From Manis javanica (taxonomy: Eukaryota > Chordata > Mammalia > Pholidota > Manidae), in NCBI RefSeq assembly GCF_040802235.1, contig NC_133158.1:157802401-157866400 (forward strand): a stretch of 64,000 nt of DNA, given 5' to 3'. Positions 1 through 11,357 of this stretch are shown here, in pieces; position 1 is the stretch's first letter, and each line of letters opens with the position of its first letter. The position numbers and the translations under genes were made by a program. The notes beneath the pieces were generated by a model. The model searched no databases. It had not been told where the DNA came from and was given only the letters and a program-made list of their open reading frames with translations.

Positions 1-149
1 ATTCTATAGCATCTTACTATGCTGATGGACAGTGACTGTAATGGTGTATGTGTGGAGGAGTTTATAATAGGGGGAGTCTAGTAACCATAATGTTGTTCAA
101 GTAATTGTACATTAATGATATCAAAATAAAATTAAAAAAAAATGGATCA
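1..149 (+). mobile_element. L1 3' end (3'UTR and poly(A)), cut by window edge
   Basis: This is the same 3'UTR module that ends the minus-strand L1s at 1101 and 39658, but in the opposite orientation. It includes the segments matching 'gatggacagtgactgtaa', the G-rich 'agggggagtctagtaa' and 'attgtacattaatgatatc', followed by an A-rich tail at about 126-149. Only the last part of the element is inside the window; the ORFs, if present, lie to the left. No coding sequence is visible in this piece. Confidence 0.8.
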
Positions 150-1090
150 ATGACAACTAAATAAAACCAGTAGGGAAAATTAAACCTGGTATTTGTAGAG
201 ATAACAACACATTGCAGAACCACATATCATCATCAAACAACCACAGTCAACTCCACTCTGCTATTTTGTAAAACATTCCAGACTTCTAAAGTCCTGTCAG
301 ACTGAAATCCTTCCTATTAACAGTGAAACCCTATTCCTCATCAGCCTTCCTTTGATGGAATCATAATTCAATTGGAATTAAAAAGGAATGGTCAAGAAAA
401 GGTTTTAAATATGATTTATCAATTTGTATATATATATTCAAAATGTTATGTACATATCCACTCAGCATCATTTGTTGTATATTTAAAATGTGAGTAATTT
501 GTAAGTATAAATTTAATTAAGAAAAATATTTTTGAGTAAAAAACAATGAAAATAGCCAAACTCATTTAAATTTAATGAATTTTTTAAACAATCCATTTTT
601 ATCATTATGCATCTAGAATATACTTATATACTTTTGTATTTCCAGTAAAGTAGGAATCCCGGATAGTTTTATTTTAACGGAGAGTCAATCATCCTAATCC
701 CTTTATCATCTTTCCCCATTAACTGAATTGCCATTTTATCACAGTCTAAAATGGCATAAATATATGGGCCCTTTGTTGCTATTATTTTCGTTGGTCATTG
801 TGTTTACCAAAACCACTGTGGTTTAACTACTATGACCTTGAAGTATATTTTGGAACTCAAGTGGACCTCATTGTCAATGCTCTTGACTCCAGGCTGCCAA
901 ATGATATTAGAATTGATAGATAACATAATCCTTTGTTGGAAAAGGGATTATAAAAAAACATTATGTCTTAAAAATAGTGGAAGATATTTGTCTAACCTCA
1001 GAGAATTTATTCAACATAAGTATTAAAGTCAGCTACTTGAATGTAATTCTTATTCCTCTTGTCTAAGTTTACTAATTCTCAGCACCTTCC
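150..1090. other. AT-rich stretch, nothing recognised
   Basis: This 0.9 kb segment lies between two L1 3' ends that face each other tail to tail. It has no convincing ORF or RNA gene and no repeat family I can name. The longest open frame, 832-1026 (64 aa, plus), has no recognisable motif and is probably chance. Confidence 0.4.
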
Positions 1091-1442
1091 CTTTTGCTTC
1101 TTTTTTTTAAATTTTGGTATCATTAATCTACAATTACAGAAAGAACCTTATGTTTACTAGGTTCCCCCCTTCACCAAGTCCCCCCACATACCCCTTCACA
1201 GTCACTGTCCATCTGCGTAGTAAGATGCTGTAAAATCACTATTTGTCCTCTCTGTGTGGCACAGCCCTCCCCGTGTCCCCCATGCACTATACATGCTAAT
1301 CGTAATGCTCTCTTTCCTTTTCTCTGCCCTTATCCCTCCCTATGCACACATCCTCCCCAATCCCTTTCACTTTGGTAAATATTAATCCATTCTTGGATTC
1401 TGTGATTCTGCTGCTGTTTTGTTCTTTCAATTTCCTTTGTTC

Positions 1443-4400
1443 TTATACTCCAAATATGAGTGAAATAATTTGGTGCTTGTCCTTCTCCGCTTGGCTTATC
1501 TCACTGAGCATAATACCCTATAGCTCCATTTATGTCATTGCAAATGGTAGGACCTGTCTTTTTCTTATGGCTGTGTAATATTCCATTGTGTATATGTACC
1601 ACATCTTCTTTATCCATTCATCTACTGATGGACATTTAGGTTGCTTCCATATCTTGGCTATTGTAAACAGTGCAGCGATAAACATAGGGGTGCTTCTGTC
1701 TTTTTCAAACTGGAGTGCTGCATTCTTAGGGTAAATTCCTTGAAGTGGAATTCCTGGGTGAAATGGTATTTCTATTTTGAGCTTTTTGAGGAACCTCCAT
1801 ACTGCTTTCCACAATGGTTGAACTAGGTTACATTCCCACCAGCAGTGTAGGAGGGTTCCCCTTTCTCTACAACCTCACCAACATTTGTTGTTGTTCATCT
1901 TTTCGATGATGGCACTCCTTACTGGTGTGAGGTAATATCTCATTGTGGTTTTAATTTGCATTTCTCTGATGATTAGTGATGTGGAGCATCTTTTCATGTG
2001 CCTGTTGGCCATCTGGATTTCTTCTTTAGAGAACTGTCTGTTCAGCTCCTCTGCCCATTTTTTAATTGGATTATTTGCTTTTGCTTTTTTTTTTTGTTGA
2101 GGCATGTGAGCTCTTCATATATTTTGGATGTCAATCCTTTATCAGATCTGTCATTTATGAATATATTCTCCCATACTGTAGGATACCTTTTTGTTCTATT
2201 GGTGGTGTCCTTTGCTGTACAGAAGCTTTTCAGCTTGATATAGTCCCACTTGTTCATTTTTGCCTTTATTTCCCTTGCTGGGGAGATATGTTCATGAAGA
2301 AGTCACTCATGTTTATGTCCATGAGATTTTTGCCTATGTTTTTTTCTAAAAGTTTTATGGTTTCATGACTAACATTCAGGTCTTTGATCCATTTGGAGTT
2401 TACTTTTTTGTATGGGGTTAGACAGTGATCCAATTTCATACTCTTACATGTAGCTGTCCAGTTTTGCCAGCACCATCTGTTGAAGAGACTGTCATTTCCC
2501 CATTGTGTGTCCATGGCCCCTTTATCAAATATTAATTGGCCATATATGTTTGGGTTAATGTCTGGAGTCTCTATTCTGTTCCACTGGTCTGTGGCTCTGT
2601 TCTTGTGCCAGTACCAAATTGTCTTGATTACTGTGGTTTTGTAGTAGAGCTTGAAGTTGGGGAGTGAGATCCCCCCCCCACTTTATTCCTCCTTCTCAGG
2701 ATTGCGTTTGCTATTGGGGGTCTTTGATGGTTACATATGAATTTTTGAACTATTTGTTCCAGTTCATTGAAGAAAGCTGTTGGTAGTTTGATAGGGATTG
2801 CATCGAATCTGTATATTGCTTTGGGCAGAATGGCCATTTTGATGATATTAATTCTTCCTAGCCATGAGCATGGGATGAGTTTCCATTTGTTAGTGACCTC
2901 TTTAATTTCTCTTAAGAGTGTCTTGTAGTTTTCAGGGTATAGGACTTTCACTTCTTTGGTTAGGTTTATTCATAGGTATTTTATTCTTTTTGATGCTATT
3001 GTGAATGGAATTGTTTTACTGATTTCTTTCTATTAATCTATTGTTAGTGTATAGGAAAGCCACAGATTTCTGTGTGTTAATTTTGTATCCTGCAAGTTTG
3101 CTGAATTACCATATTAGTTCCAGTAGTTTTACAGTGGAGTCTTTAGGGTTTTTTTATGTACAATATCATGTCATCTGCAAATAGTGACAGTTTGACTTCT
3201 TCTTTACCAATCTGGATTCCTTGTATTTCTTTGTTTTGTCTGATTGCCATGGCTAGGACCTCCAGTACCACGTTGAATAACAGTGGGGAGAGTGAGCATC
3301 CCTGTCTTGTTCCCGATCTCAGAGGAAAAGCTTTCAGCCTCTCGCTGTTCAGTATGATGTTGGCTGTGGGTTTATCATAGATGGCCTTTATTATGTTGAG
3401 GTACTGGCCCTCTATGCCCATTTTGTTGAGAGTTTTAATCATGAATGGATGTTGAAATTTGTCAAATGCTTTTTCAGCATCTATGGAGATGATCATGTGG
3501 TTTTTGTCTTTCTTTTTTTTTGATGTGGTGGATGATGTTGATGGATTTTTGAATGTTGTACCATCCTTGCATTCCTGGGATGAATCCCATTTGGTCATGG
3601 TGTATGATCCTCTTGATTGTATTTTTGAATTCGGTTTGCTAATATTTTGTTGAGTATTTTTGCATCTACGTTCATCAGGGATATTGGTCTGTAGCTTTCT
3701 TTTTTGGTGGGGTCTTTGCCTGGTTTTGGTATTAGGGTGATGTTGGCTTCATAGAATGAGTTTGGGAGTATCCCCTCCTCTTCTATTTTTTGGAAAACTT
3801 TAAGGAAAATGGTGTTATGTCTTCTCTATATGTTTGATAAAATTCCAAGGTAAATCCATCTTGCCCAGTGGTTTTGTTCTTTGGTAGTTTTTTGATTACT
3901 GCTTCAATTTCGTTGCTTGTAATTTGTCTGTTTAGATTTTCTGTTTCTTTCTGGGTCAGTTTTGGAAGGTTGTATTTTTCTAAGAAGTTGTCCATTTCTC
4001 CTAGGTTTTCCAGCTTGTTAGCATATAGGTTTTCATAGTATTTTTCATAGTGTTTTTTCCTTTCTAATTTCTAATTCTGTTGATGTGTGTTGACTCTCTT
4101 TTTCTCTTAATAAGTCTGGCTAGAGGCTTAACTATTTTGTTTATTTTCTTGAAGAACCAACTCTTGGTTTCATTGATTTTTGCTATTATTTTCTTCTTCT
4201 CAATTTTATTTATTTCTTCTCTGATCTTTATTATGTCCCTCCTTTTGCTGACCTTAGGCCTCATTTGTTCTTCTTTTTCCAATTTTGATAATTGTGACAT
4301 TAGGCTATTCATTTGGGATTGTTCTTCCTTCTTTAAAATTGCCTGGATTGCTATATCCTTTCCTCTTAAGACTGCTTTTGCTGCATCCCACAGAAGTTGT

Positions 4401-5087
4401 GGCTTTGTGTTATTATTGTCATTTGTTTCCATATATTGCTGGATCTCCATTTTAATTTGGTCATTGATCCATTGATTATTTAGGAGCGTGTTGTTAAGCC
4501 TCCATGTGTTTTTGAGCCTTTTTGTTTTCTTTGTACAATTTATTTCTAGGTTTATACCTTTGTGGTCTGAAAAGTTGGTTGGTAGGATTTCAATCTTTTG
4601 TAATTTACTGAGGCTCTTTTTGTGGCCTAGTATGTGGTCTATTCTGGACAATGTTCCATGTGCACTTGAGAAGAATGTGTATCCTATTGCTTTTGGATGT
4701 AGAGTTCTATAGATGTCTATTAGGTCTATCTTTTCTAGTGTGTTGTTCAGTGCCTCTGTGTCCTTACTTATTTTCTGTCTGGTGTATCTGTCCTTTGGGG
4801 TGAGTGGTGTGTTAAAATCTCCCAGAATGAATGCATTGCATTCTATTTCCTCCTTTAATTCTGTTAGTATTTGTTTCACATATATTGGTGCTCCTGTATT
4901 GGGTACATATATATTTTGTAATGGTTATATCCTCTTGTTGGACTGAGCCCTTTATCATTATGTAATGTCTTTCTTTATCTCTTGTTACTTTATTTTGAGG
5001 TCTATTTTGTCTGATACTAATATTGCAACACTTGCTTTTTTCTCTCTGTTGTTTGCATGAAATATCTTTCTCCAACCCTTGACTCTT
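1443..5087 (-). pseudogene. L1 copy 1 ORF2 remnant (endonuclease, RT, C-terminal region)
   Basis: L1 ORF2 encodes an APE-type endonuclease, a reverse transcriptase and a Cys-rich C-terminal domain that drive target-primed reverse transcription. On the minus strand the pieces in order are: endonuclease (4064-4879, with SRIDHILG and an intact SDH near its end), the RT fingers (about 3783-3995), RT palm (3143-3598, with AEKAFDK and [11 protein letters not shown], so the FADD catalytic loop is present), and C-terminal pieces at 2628-2951, 2266-2514, 2042-2257, 1875-2105 and 1530-1814. Family length is about 1,270 residues. Several frameshifts separate these pieces. Near 1530 a Trp codon of the conserved ending has become a stop, so the natural end would lie at 1443. 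The first ~60 residues are on the far side of the nested insertion (13019-13203). This is clearly dead. Confidence 0.9.
5075..5087. repeat. Target site duplication, left copy (13 bp)
   Basis: ACCCTTGACTCTT here is repeated exactly at 13006-13018. The two copies bracket the nested unit 5088-13005, and joining the sequence across them gives an uninterrupted L1 ORF2 region. The pre-insertion site reads CTCTT/AATC on the plus strand, which fits the YYYY/RR preference of the L1 endonuclease for an element inserted in minus orientation. Confidence 0.93.
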
Positions 5088-5311
5088 TATTTTTTATTTC
5101 TTTTATTTTTTTAGATAATAATTATTTTTATTGAAGGATAGTTGACACACAGTATTACATTAGTTTCAGGTGTACAACACAGTGATTGAACATTTATATA
5201 CACGATAATTCTAGGTACCAGCTATCACCATACGAAGTTGTTACAATATTTTGACTATATTCCTTATGCTATACATTACATCCCGGTTACTTATTTATTT
5301 TACAATTGGAA

Positions 5312-5312
<1 letters not shown>
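5088..5312 (-). mobile_element. Old L1 (L1MA/L1MB-like) 3' end, within the nested unit
   Basis: The plus strand reads like the reverse complement of old mammalian L1 3' ends: 'ttattgaaggatagttgaca', 'gtttcaggtgtacaacacag', 'ctatcaccatacgaagttg' and 'gctatacattacatcccgg'. It ends in an A-rich tract on the minus strand (5088-5120) directly against the left target duplication. A much older fragment lying inside the boundaries of a younger insertion is most simply explained as flanking DNA of the source locus carried along by read-through transcription. Confidence 0.7.

Positions 5313-5317
<5 letters not shown>

Positions 5318-5365
<48 letters not shown>
5318..5365. repeat. (TA)n microsatellite
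   Basis: An uninterrupted TA dinucleotide run of roughly 48 bp lies between the old L1 fragment and the poly(T) that ends the env-bearing tail. It may be length-polymorphic. Confidence 0.95.
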
Positions 5366-5368
<3 letters not shown>

Positions 5369-6319
5369 TATATTTTTTTTTGTGAGGGCATCTCTCATAT
5401 TTATTGATCAAATGGTTGTTAACAACAATAAAATTCTGTATAGGAGGGTCAATGCTCAATGCTCAATCCTTAATCCACCTCAAGCCTAATTTTCATCAGT
5501 CTCCAATCTTCTGAAGCATAACAAACAAGTTCTTACATGGAGTACAAATTCTTACATAGTGAATAAGTTACATGGTGAATATTACAAGGGCAGTCATCAC
5601 AGAAGCTTTCGGTTTTGCTCATGCATTATGAACTATAAACACTAAGTTCAAATATGAATATTCATTTGATTTTTATACTTGATTTATATGTGGATACCAC
5701 ATTTCTCTCTTTATTATTATTATTTTTAATAAAATGCTGAAGTGGTAGGTAGATGCAAGATAAACGTAGAAAACATAGTTTAGTGTTATAAGAGAGCAAA
5801 TGTAGATGATCAGGTGTGTGCCTATAGACTATGTGTTAATCCAAGCTAGACAAGGGCAATAAAACATCCACGTATGCAGAAGATTTCTCTCAGAACAGGG
5901 GTGTGGTTCTAAGCCTCACCTCTGTTGATCCCCAGTTTCTCACCTGATTGCCCCCCTGCGACTGTGCCTGTCTTAGGTTGTTCCTCCCTTGAGGAATCTT
6001 ACCCATCTCTAACTAACCATCATCTTCTGGGGCCATACAGGGAAATATTAAGTTGGTAGGTGAGAGAGAAGCCTTATTGTTTGAAAAGGTTAGCTTTTTA
6101 CTTCTTTGTATATTTATGCCGTGTGGCTTCTATACCCAGCATTTGTCTTGAGTGTCTTTACCACTTGGAAGAATTATGATACTCGGTAAATTCCATATGT
6201 GGCATGAATTCTATTAAGGGTTGTAATTAGGAAGGAAGAAGAAAAGCTATAGAAGTAGCAGGTGTAAGAAAACATGGGAAGATTGATTATTTCTTTGACA
6301 TATCTTCTTGTAGAGTAAC

Positions 6320-6480
6320 TTAAGCACATATAGGTTTTAAACTACTAATTAAATTGTGCACACACATTAACATAATAGGAGTACAGTTACATAACCAAAG
6401 CAGACCTATAATTACCAGCCATCTCCAGTGGAACCAAGAAAACCAGTTAGGCACCTTAAGCATTTGTGAAAACTTATCTG
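6320..6480 (-). pseudogene. Env TM continuation in another frame: membrane-spanning region
   Basis: Just downstream of the env ectodomain frame, a different minus-strand frame contains an aromatic-rich segment (WFSWFHWRW) followed by a strongly hydrophobic run (LVIIGLLWLC) with nearby Cys residues. This is the layout of the membrane-proximal region and anchor of a retroviral TM protein. Ectodomain and anchor are in different frames. The break falls at 6465-6488, where an inverted repeat of 9-bp arms with a 6-nt loop sits. It is a fragment with no coding capacity by itself. Confidence 0.6.
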
Positions 6481-6824
6481 TTTTCACAGATATGGTGGAT
6501 ATTGTCCAACTGAACTTGAACAGTCTGAGAGAAATCAGACAAATTAAAACAATCCATTCCTGGGGACCATTCACATCCCTTATGTTCTTTTAACAGTAAA
6601 TAGTCTGTAGTTGTAAGATTTTGGAGCACTACAATTTCCACTTCTCCTAATTCTTGGTTGAGTTCCAACAGTATAGCTCCAGTCAAATTTGTTGTTTTAC
6701 TGAAAGCACAGGCCAGCTTAGATATCTCCTTCCTCATTCCAATGGCAATCCAGGAACCGGTGGGATGGATGCAGCTACAACTGCAGCAGCGCCTGGATCT
6801 TTGTTGAGGTTTTTTGATGATCAT
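6474..6824 (-). pseudogene. Endogenous retroviral env fragment, TM (fusion) subunit ectodomain
   Basis: This is a 116-codon frame resembling the ectodomain of a retroviral Env transmembrane subunit of the gamma/alpha type. What shows this: a helical heptad-like stretch at residues about 33-66; a VLQN-x4-DYLLL element at about 66-78, equivalent to the conserved region before the disulfide loop; and GCEWSPGMDCFNLSD at about 83-97, which matches the CX6CC motif and its usual CFN-S-D follow-up. The first Cys of the CC pair is Asp here (C84 and C92 retained), so the Cys that would link covalently to the SU subunit is missing. The SU part and the usual fusion-peptide start are not recognisable. The frame ends near 6474 at a stop created by a shift. 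It is a decayed relic within an L1 3' tail, not a host gene. Confidence 0.75.
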
Positions 6825-7027
6825 CTTCTGGCATGAGTCTTCCCGAGAGTGCTGATGTTAGAAGTTCTTTTTCATATTTTATCTTAGTTCATTTTCGAGA
6901 TAGCCAAATTAGGCTTTGATCCTCTGTATAAACACAAAGAGACCCTTTGCCTACACTTTTATATGCCCTTTATATCATTGTGTAGAACTCATTGGAGGTC
7001 ATCACACAGGAACTGCTTTTTTTTTTT

Positions 7028-7342
7028 ATCATCTATCTACACTTACATGACAAATATTTTGTTTACTAGGCTGTCCCCTATACCAGGTCCCCCCTATATA
7101 CCCCTTTACAGTCACTGTCCATTAGCATAGAATCACTACTTGTCTTCTCTGTGTTGTACAGCCCTCCCCTTTCTCCCACCCCCCCATGAATACTAATCTT
7201 AATACCCCCCTTTTTCTCCCCTGCCCCTTAACCCTCCCTACCCACCCATCCTCCCCAGTCCCTTTCCCTTTGGTACCTGTTAGTCCATTCTTGAGTTCTG
7301 TGATTCTGCTGCTATTTTGTTCCTTCAGTTTTTCCTTTGTTC
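7028..7342 (-). other. L1 copy 2 3'UTR with G-rich tract
   Basis: This lies between the ORF2 stop (7343-7345) and the first poly(A). The plus strand has 'cagccctcccctttctccca' and a following C run at about 7159-7186, i.e. a purine/G-rich tract on the L1 strand. Such a tract is typical of mammalian L1 3'UTRs and could form a G-quadruplex. The same module occurs in copies 1 and 3 (near 39849-39878). Confidence 0.8.
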
Positions 7343-10300
7343 TTATACTCCACAGATGAGTGAAATCATTTGGTATTTCTCTTTCTCCGCTTGGCTTGTT
7401 TCACTGAGCATAATACCCTCCAGTTCCATCCATGTTACTGCAAATGGTAGGATTTGACCTTTTCTTATGGCTGAGTAGTATTCCATTGTGTATATGTACC
7501 ACATCTTCTTTATCCATTCATCTATCAATGAACATTTAGGTTGCTTCCAATTTTTGGCTATTGTAAATAGTGCTGCAATAAACATAGGGGTGCATTGGTC
7601 TTTCTCATACTTGATTGCTGAATCCTTAGGGTAAATTCCTAGGAGTGCAATTCCTGGGTCAAATGGTATGTCTGTTTTGAGCATTTTGATGTACCTCCAT
7701 ACTGCTTTCCACAATGGTTGAACTAATTTACATTCCCACCAGCAGCGTAGGAGGGTACCCCTTTCTCCACAGCCTTGTCAACATTTGTTGTTGTTTGTCT
7801 TTTAGATGGCAGCCATCCTTACTGGTGTGAGGTGATACCTCATTGTAGTTTTAATTTGCATTTCTCTGATAATTAGCGATGTGGAGCATCTTTTCATGTG
7901 TCTGCTGGCCATCTGTATTTCTTTTTTGGAGAACTGTCTGTTCAGTTCCTCTGCCCATTTTTCAATTGGGTTATTTGCTTTTTGTTTGTTGAGGTGTGTG
8001 AGCTCTTCATATATTCTGGATGTCAAGCCTTTATCGGATGTGTCATTTTCAAATATATTTTCCCATACTGTAGGGTTCCTTTTTGTTCTATTGATGGTGT
8101 CTTTTGCTGTACAGAAGCTTTTCAGCTTAATATAGTCCCACTTGTTCATTTTTGCTGTTTTTTTCCTTGCCCGGGGAGATATGTTCAAGAAGAGTTCACT
8201 CATGTTTATGTCTAAGAGGTTTTTGCCTATGTTTTTTTCTAGGAGTTTAATGGTTTCATGACTTACATTCAGGTCTTTGGTCCAATTTGAGTTTACTTTT
8301 GTATATGGGGTTAGACAATGGTCCAGTTTCATTCTCCTACATGTAGCTGTCCAGTTTTGCCAGCACCATCTGTTGAAGAGACTGTCATTTCACCATTGTA
8401 TCTCCATGGCTCCTTTATCGAATATTAATTGACCATATATGTCTGGGTTAATGTCTGGATTCTCTAGTCTGTTCCATTGGTCTGTGGCTCTGTTCTTGTG
8501 CCAGTACCAAATTGTCTTGATTACTATGGCTTTATAATAGAGCTTGAAGTTGGGGAGTGAGATCCCCCCTACTTTATTCTACTTTCTTAGGATTGCTTTG
8601 GCTACTCAGAGTCTTTGGTGGTTCCATATGAATTTTTGAATTATTTGTTCCAGTTAATTGAAGAATATTGCTGGTAGTTTCATAGGGATTGCATCAAATC
8701 TGTATATTGCTTAGGGCAGGATGGCCATTTTGACGATATTAATTCTTCCTAGCCACCAGCATGGGATGCATTTCCATCTGTTAGTGTCCCCTTTAATTTC
8801 TCTTAAGAGTGACTTGTAGTTTTCAGAGTATAAGTCTTTCATTTCTTTGGTTGGGTTTATTCCTAGGTATTTTATTTTTTTTGATGCAATTGTGAATGGA
8901 GTTTATTTCCTGATTTCTCTTTCTGTTGTTTCATTGTTAGTGTATAGGAAAGCCACAGATTTCTGTGTGTTGATTTTGTATCCTGCAACTTTGCTGTATT
9001 CCGATATCAGTTCTAGTAGTTTTGGGGTGGAGTCTTTAGGGTTTTTTATGTACAGTATCATGTCATCTGCAAATAGTGACAGTTTAACTTCTTCTTTACC
9101 AATCTGGATTCCTTGTATTTCTTTGTTTTCTCTAATCGCCATGGCTAGAACCTCCAGTACTATGTTAAATAACAGTGGGGAGACTGGGCATCCCTGTCTT
9201 GTTCCCTGTCTCAGAGGAAAAGCTTTCAGCTTCTCGCTGTTCAATATAATGTTGGCTGTGGGTTTTTCACAGATGGCCTTTATTATGTTGAGGTACTTGC
9301 CCTCTATTCCCATTTTGCTGAGAGTTTTTATCATGAATGGATGTTGAACTTTGTCAAATGCTTTTTCAGCATCTATGGAGATGATCATGTGGTTTTTGTC
9401 TTTCTTTTTGTTGATGTGGTGGATGATGTTGATGGACTTTTGAATGTTGTGCCATCCTTGCATCCCTGGGATGAATCCCACTTGGTCATGGTGTACGACC
9501 CTTTTGATGTATTTTTGAATTCGGTTTGCTAATATTTTGTTGAGTATTTTTGCATCTACGTTCATCAGGGATATTGGTCTCTTGTTTTCTTTTTTGGTGT
9601 GGTCTTTGCCTGGTTTTGGTATTACGGTGATGTTAGCTTCGTAGAATGAGTTTGGGAGTATACCCTCCTCTTCTATTTTTTGGAAAACTTCAAGGAGAAT
9701 GGGTATTATGTCTTCTCTGTATGTCTGATAAACTTCCGAGGTAAATCCATCTGACCCTGGGGTTTTGTTCTTTTGTCATTTTTTGATTACCGCTTCCATT
9801 TCATTGCTGGTAATTGGTCTGTTTAGATTTTCTGTTTCTTTCTGGGTCAGTCTTGGAAGGTTGTATTTTTCTAGGAAGTTGTCCATTTCTCCTAGGTTTC
9901 CCAGCTTGTTAGCATGTAGGTTTTCATACTATTCTCTAATAATTCTTTGTATTTCTGTGAGGTCTGTCGTGATTTTTCCATTCTCTTTTCTGATACTGTT
10001 AATTTTTTTTGACTCTCTTTTCCTCTTAATAAGTCTGGCTAGTGGCTTATCTATTTTGTTTATTTTCTCGAAGAACCAGCTCTTGGTTTCATTGACTTTT
10101 GCTATTGTTTTATTCTTCTCAATTTTATTTATTTCTTCTCTGATCTTTATTATGTCCCTCCATCTGCTGACATTAGGCCTCATTTGTTCTTTTTCCAATT
10201 TCGAAAATTGTGACATTAGACCATTCATTTGGGATTGTTCTTCCTTTTTTAAATATGCTTGGATTGCTATACTTTCCTCTTAAGACTGCTTTTGCTGTGT

Positions 10301-11162
10301 CCCACAGAATTTGGGGCTCAGTGTTGTTGTTGTTGTTTGTTTCCATATATTGCTGGATCTCCATTTTGTTTTGGTCATTGATCCATTGATTATTTCGGAG
10401 TGTGTTGTTAAGCCTCGTTGTGTTTGTGAGCCTTTTTACTTTCTTTGTACAGTTTATTTCTAGTTTTATGCCTTTGTTGTCTGAAGAGTTGGTTGGTAGG
10501 ATTTCAATCTTTTGGAATCTACTGAGGCTCTTTTTGTTGCCTAGTATGTGGTCTATTCTGGAGAATGTTCCATGTGTACTTGAGAAGAATGTGTATCCTG
10601 TTGCGTTTGGATATAGAGTTCTATAGATGTCTATTAGGTCCATCTGTTCTAGTGTGTTGTTCAGTGCCTCTGTGTCCTTACTTATTTTCTGTCTCGTGGA
10701 TCTTTCCTTTGGAGTGAGTTGTGTGTTGAAGTCTCCTAGAATGTATGCATTGCATTCTATTTCCTCCTTTAGTTCTGTTAATATTTGTTTCAGGTATGTT
10801 GGTGCTCCTGTATTGGGTGCATATATATTTATAATGGTTATATCCTCTTGTTGGACTGAGCCCTTTATCATTATGTAATGTCTTTCTTTGTCTTTTGTTA
10901 CTTTCTTTATTTTGAAGTCTGTTTTATCTGATACCAGAATTGCAACACCTGCTTTCTTCTCTTTGTTGTTTACATGAAATATCTTTTTCCATCCCTTGAC
11001 TTTAAGTCTGTGAATGTCTTTGGGTTTGAGGTGAGTCTCTTGTAAGCAGCATATGGATGGATCTTGCTTTTTTATCCATTTTTTTACTCTGTTTTTTTTG
11101 ATTGGTGCATTCAATCCATTTACATTTAGGGTGATTATTGAAAGTTATGAACTTATTGCCAT
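7343..11162 (-). pseudogene. L1 copy 2 ORF2 (endonuclease-RT), frameshifted
   Basis: This is a near full-length ORF2 relic. The Met of the MAIS start is at 11162, but the sixth codon is a stop. The endonuclease segment (10173-11114) shows LNAPIK, CCLQETHLKPK and SRIDHILG. The catalytic SDH near its end reads SDN, so the general-base His is lost. A second frame (9929-10228) carries the linker region. RT is in 8903-9565, with [21 protein letters not shown] and [11 protein letters not shown], so the FADD loop is intact. C-terminal pieces lie at 7802-8332 and 7343-7714 and end in ISLICGV and the family stop. Multiple shifts and the catalytic substitution make it inactive. It is the best preserved in length of the three copies. 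Confidence 0.9.
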
Positions 11163-11357
11163 TGCAGGCTTTAAGTTTGTGTTTACTGAAGGTTCAGGGT
11201 TAGCTTCTTTACTATCTTACTGTCTAACTTAACTCGCGTATTGAGCTATTATAAACACGGTCTGATGAATCTTTATTTCTCTCCCTTCTTATTCCTCCTC
11301 CTCCCTTCTTCATATATTGGGTGTTTTGTTCTGTACTCTTTTTAGGAGTGCTCCCAT

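Larger units (their letters stand above)
1101..5087 (-). mobile_element. Outer L1 copy 1, 3' part (3'UTR and most of ORF2)
   Basis: This is the 3' part of a minus-strand LINE-1. Its poly(A) appears as a run of T at 1101-1108. The 3'UTR covers about 1109-1442, with the pyrimidine-rich plus-strand block (polypurine on the L1 strand) near 1180-1330. ORF2 remnants run from 1443 to 5087. The element stops abruptly at 5087 in the endonuclease domain and resumes at 13019, because a second L1 unit inserted there with a 13-bp duplication. An imperfect 12-bp match (about 1091-1102 against 14583-14594, 11 of 12) may be the target duplication of the outer copy, but about 25 bp of extra sequence at its 5' end makes that uncertain. 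Confidence 0.9.
5373..7016 (-). mobile_element. ERV-derived 3' tail of L1 copy 2 (env TM plus downstream region)
   Basis: This 1.6 kb block directly follows the first poly(A) of L1 copy 2, on the same strand. It carries an Env TM-like reading frame (6474-6824) with a displaced-frame continuation (6320-6480). Beyond that are about 900 bp with no ORF, which I read as the 3' flank or LTR-like part of the retrovirus. It ends as a polyadenylated RNA would: AATAAA on the minus strand at 5400-5405, then 18 nt, then a run of A (T run 5373-5381). I cannot define LTR ends (TG...CA) inside it, so its exact ERV make-up is unresolved. Confidence 0.7.

Noticed and set aside
8847..10878. Long hydrophobic plus-strand frames opposite the L1s (e.g. 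8847-9347, 9765-10283)
   Set aside because: These are antisense shadows of ORF2; their Leu/Phe/Ser-rich composition comes from complementing an A-rich coding strand.
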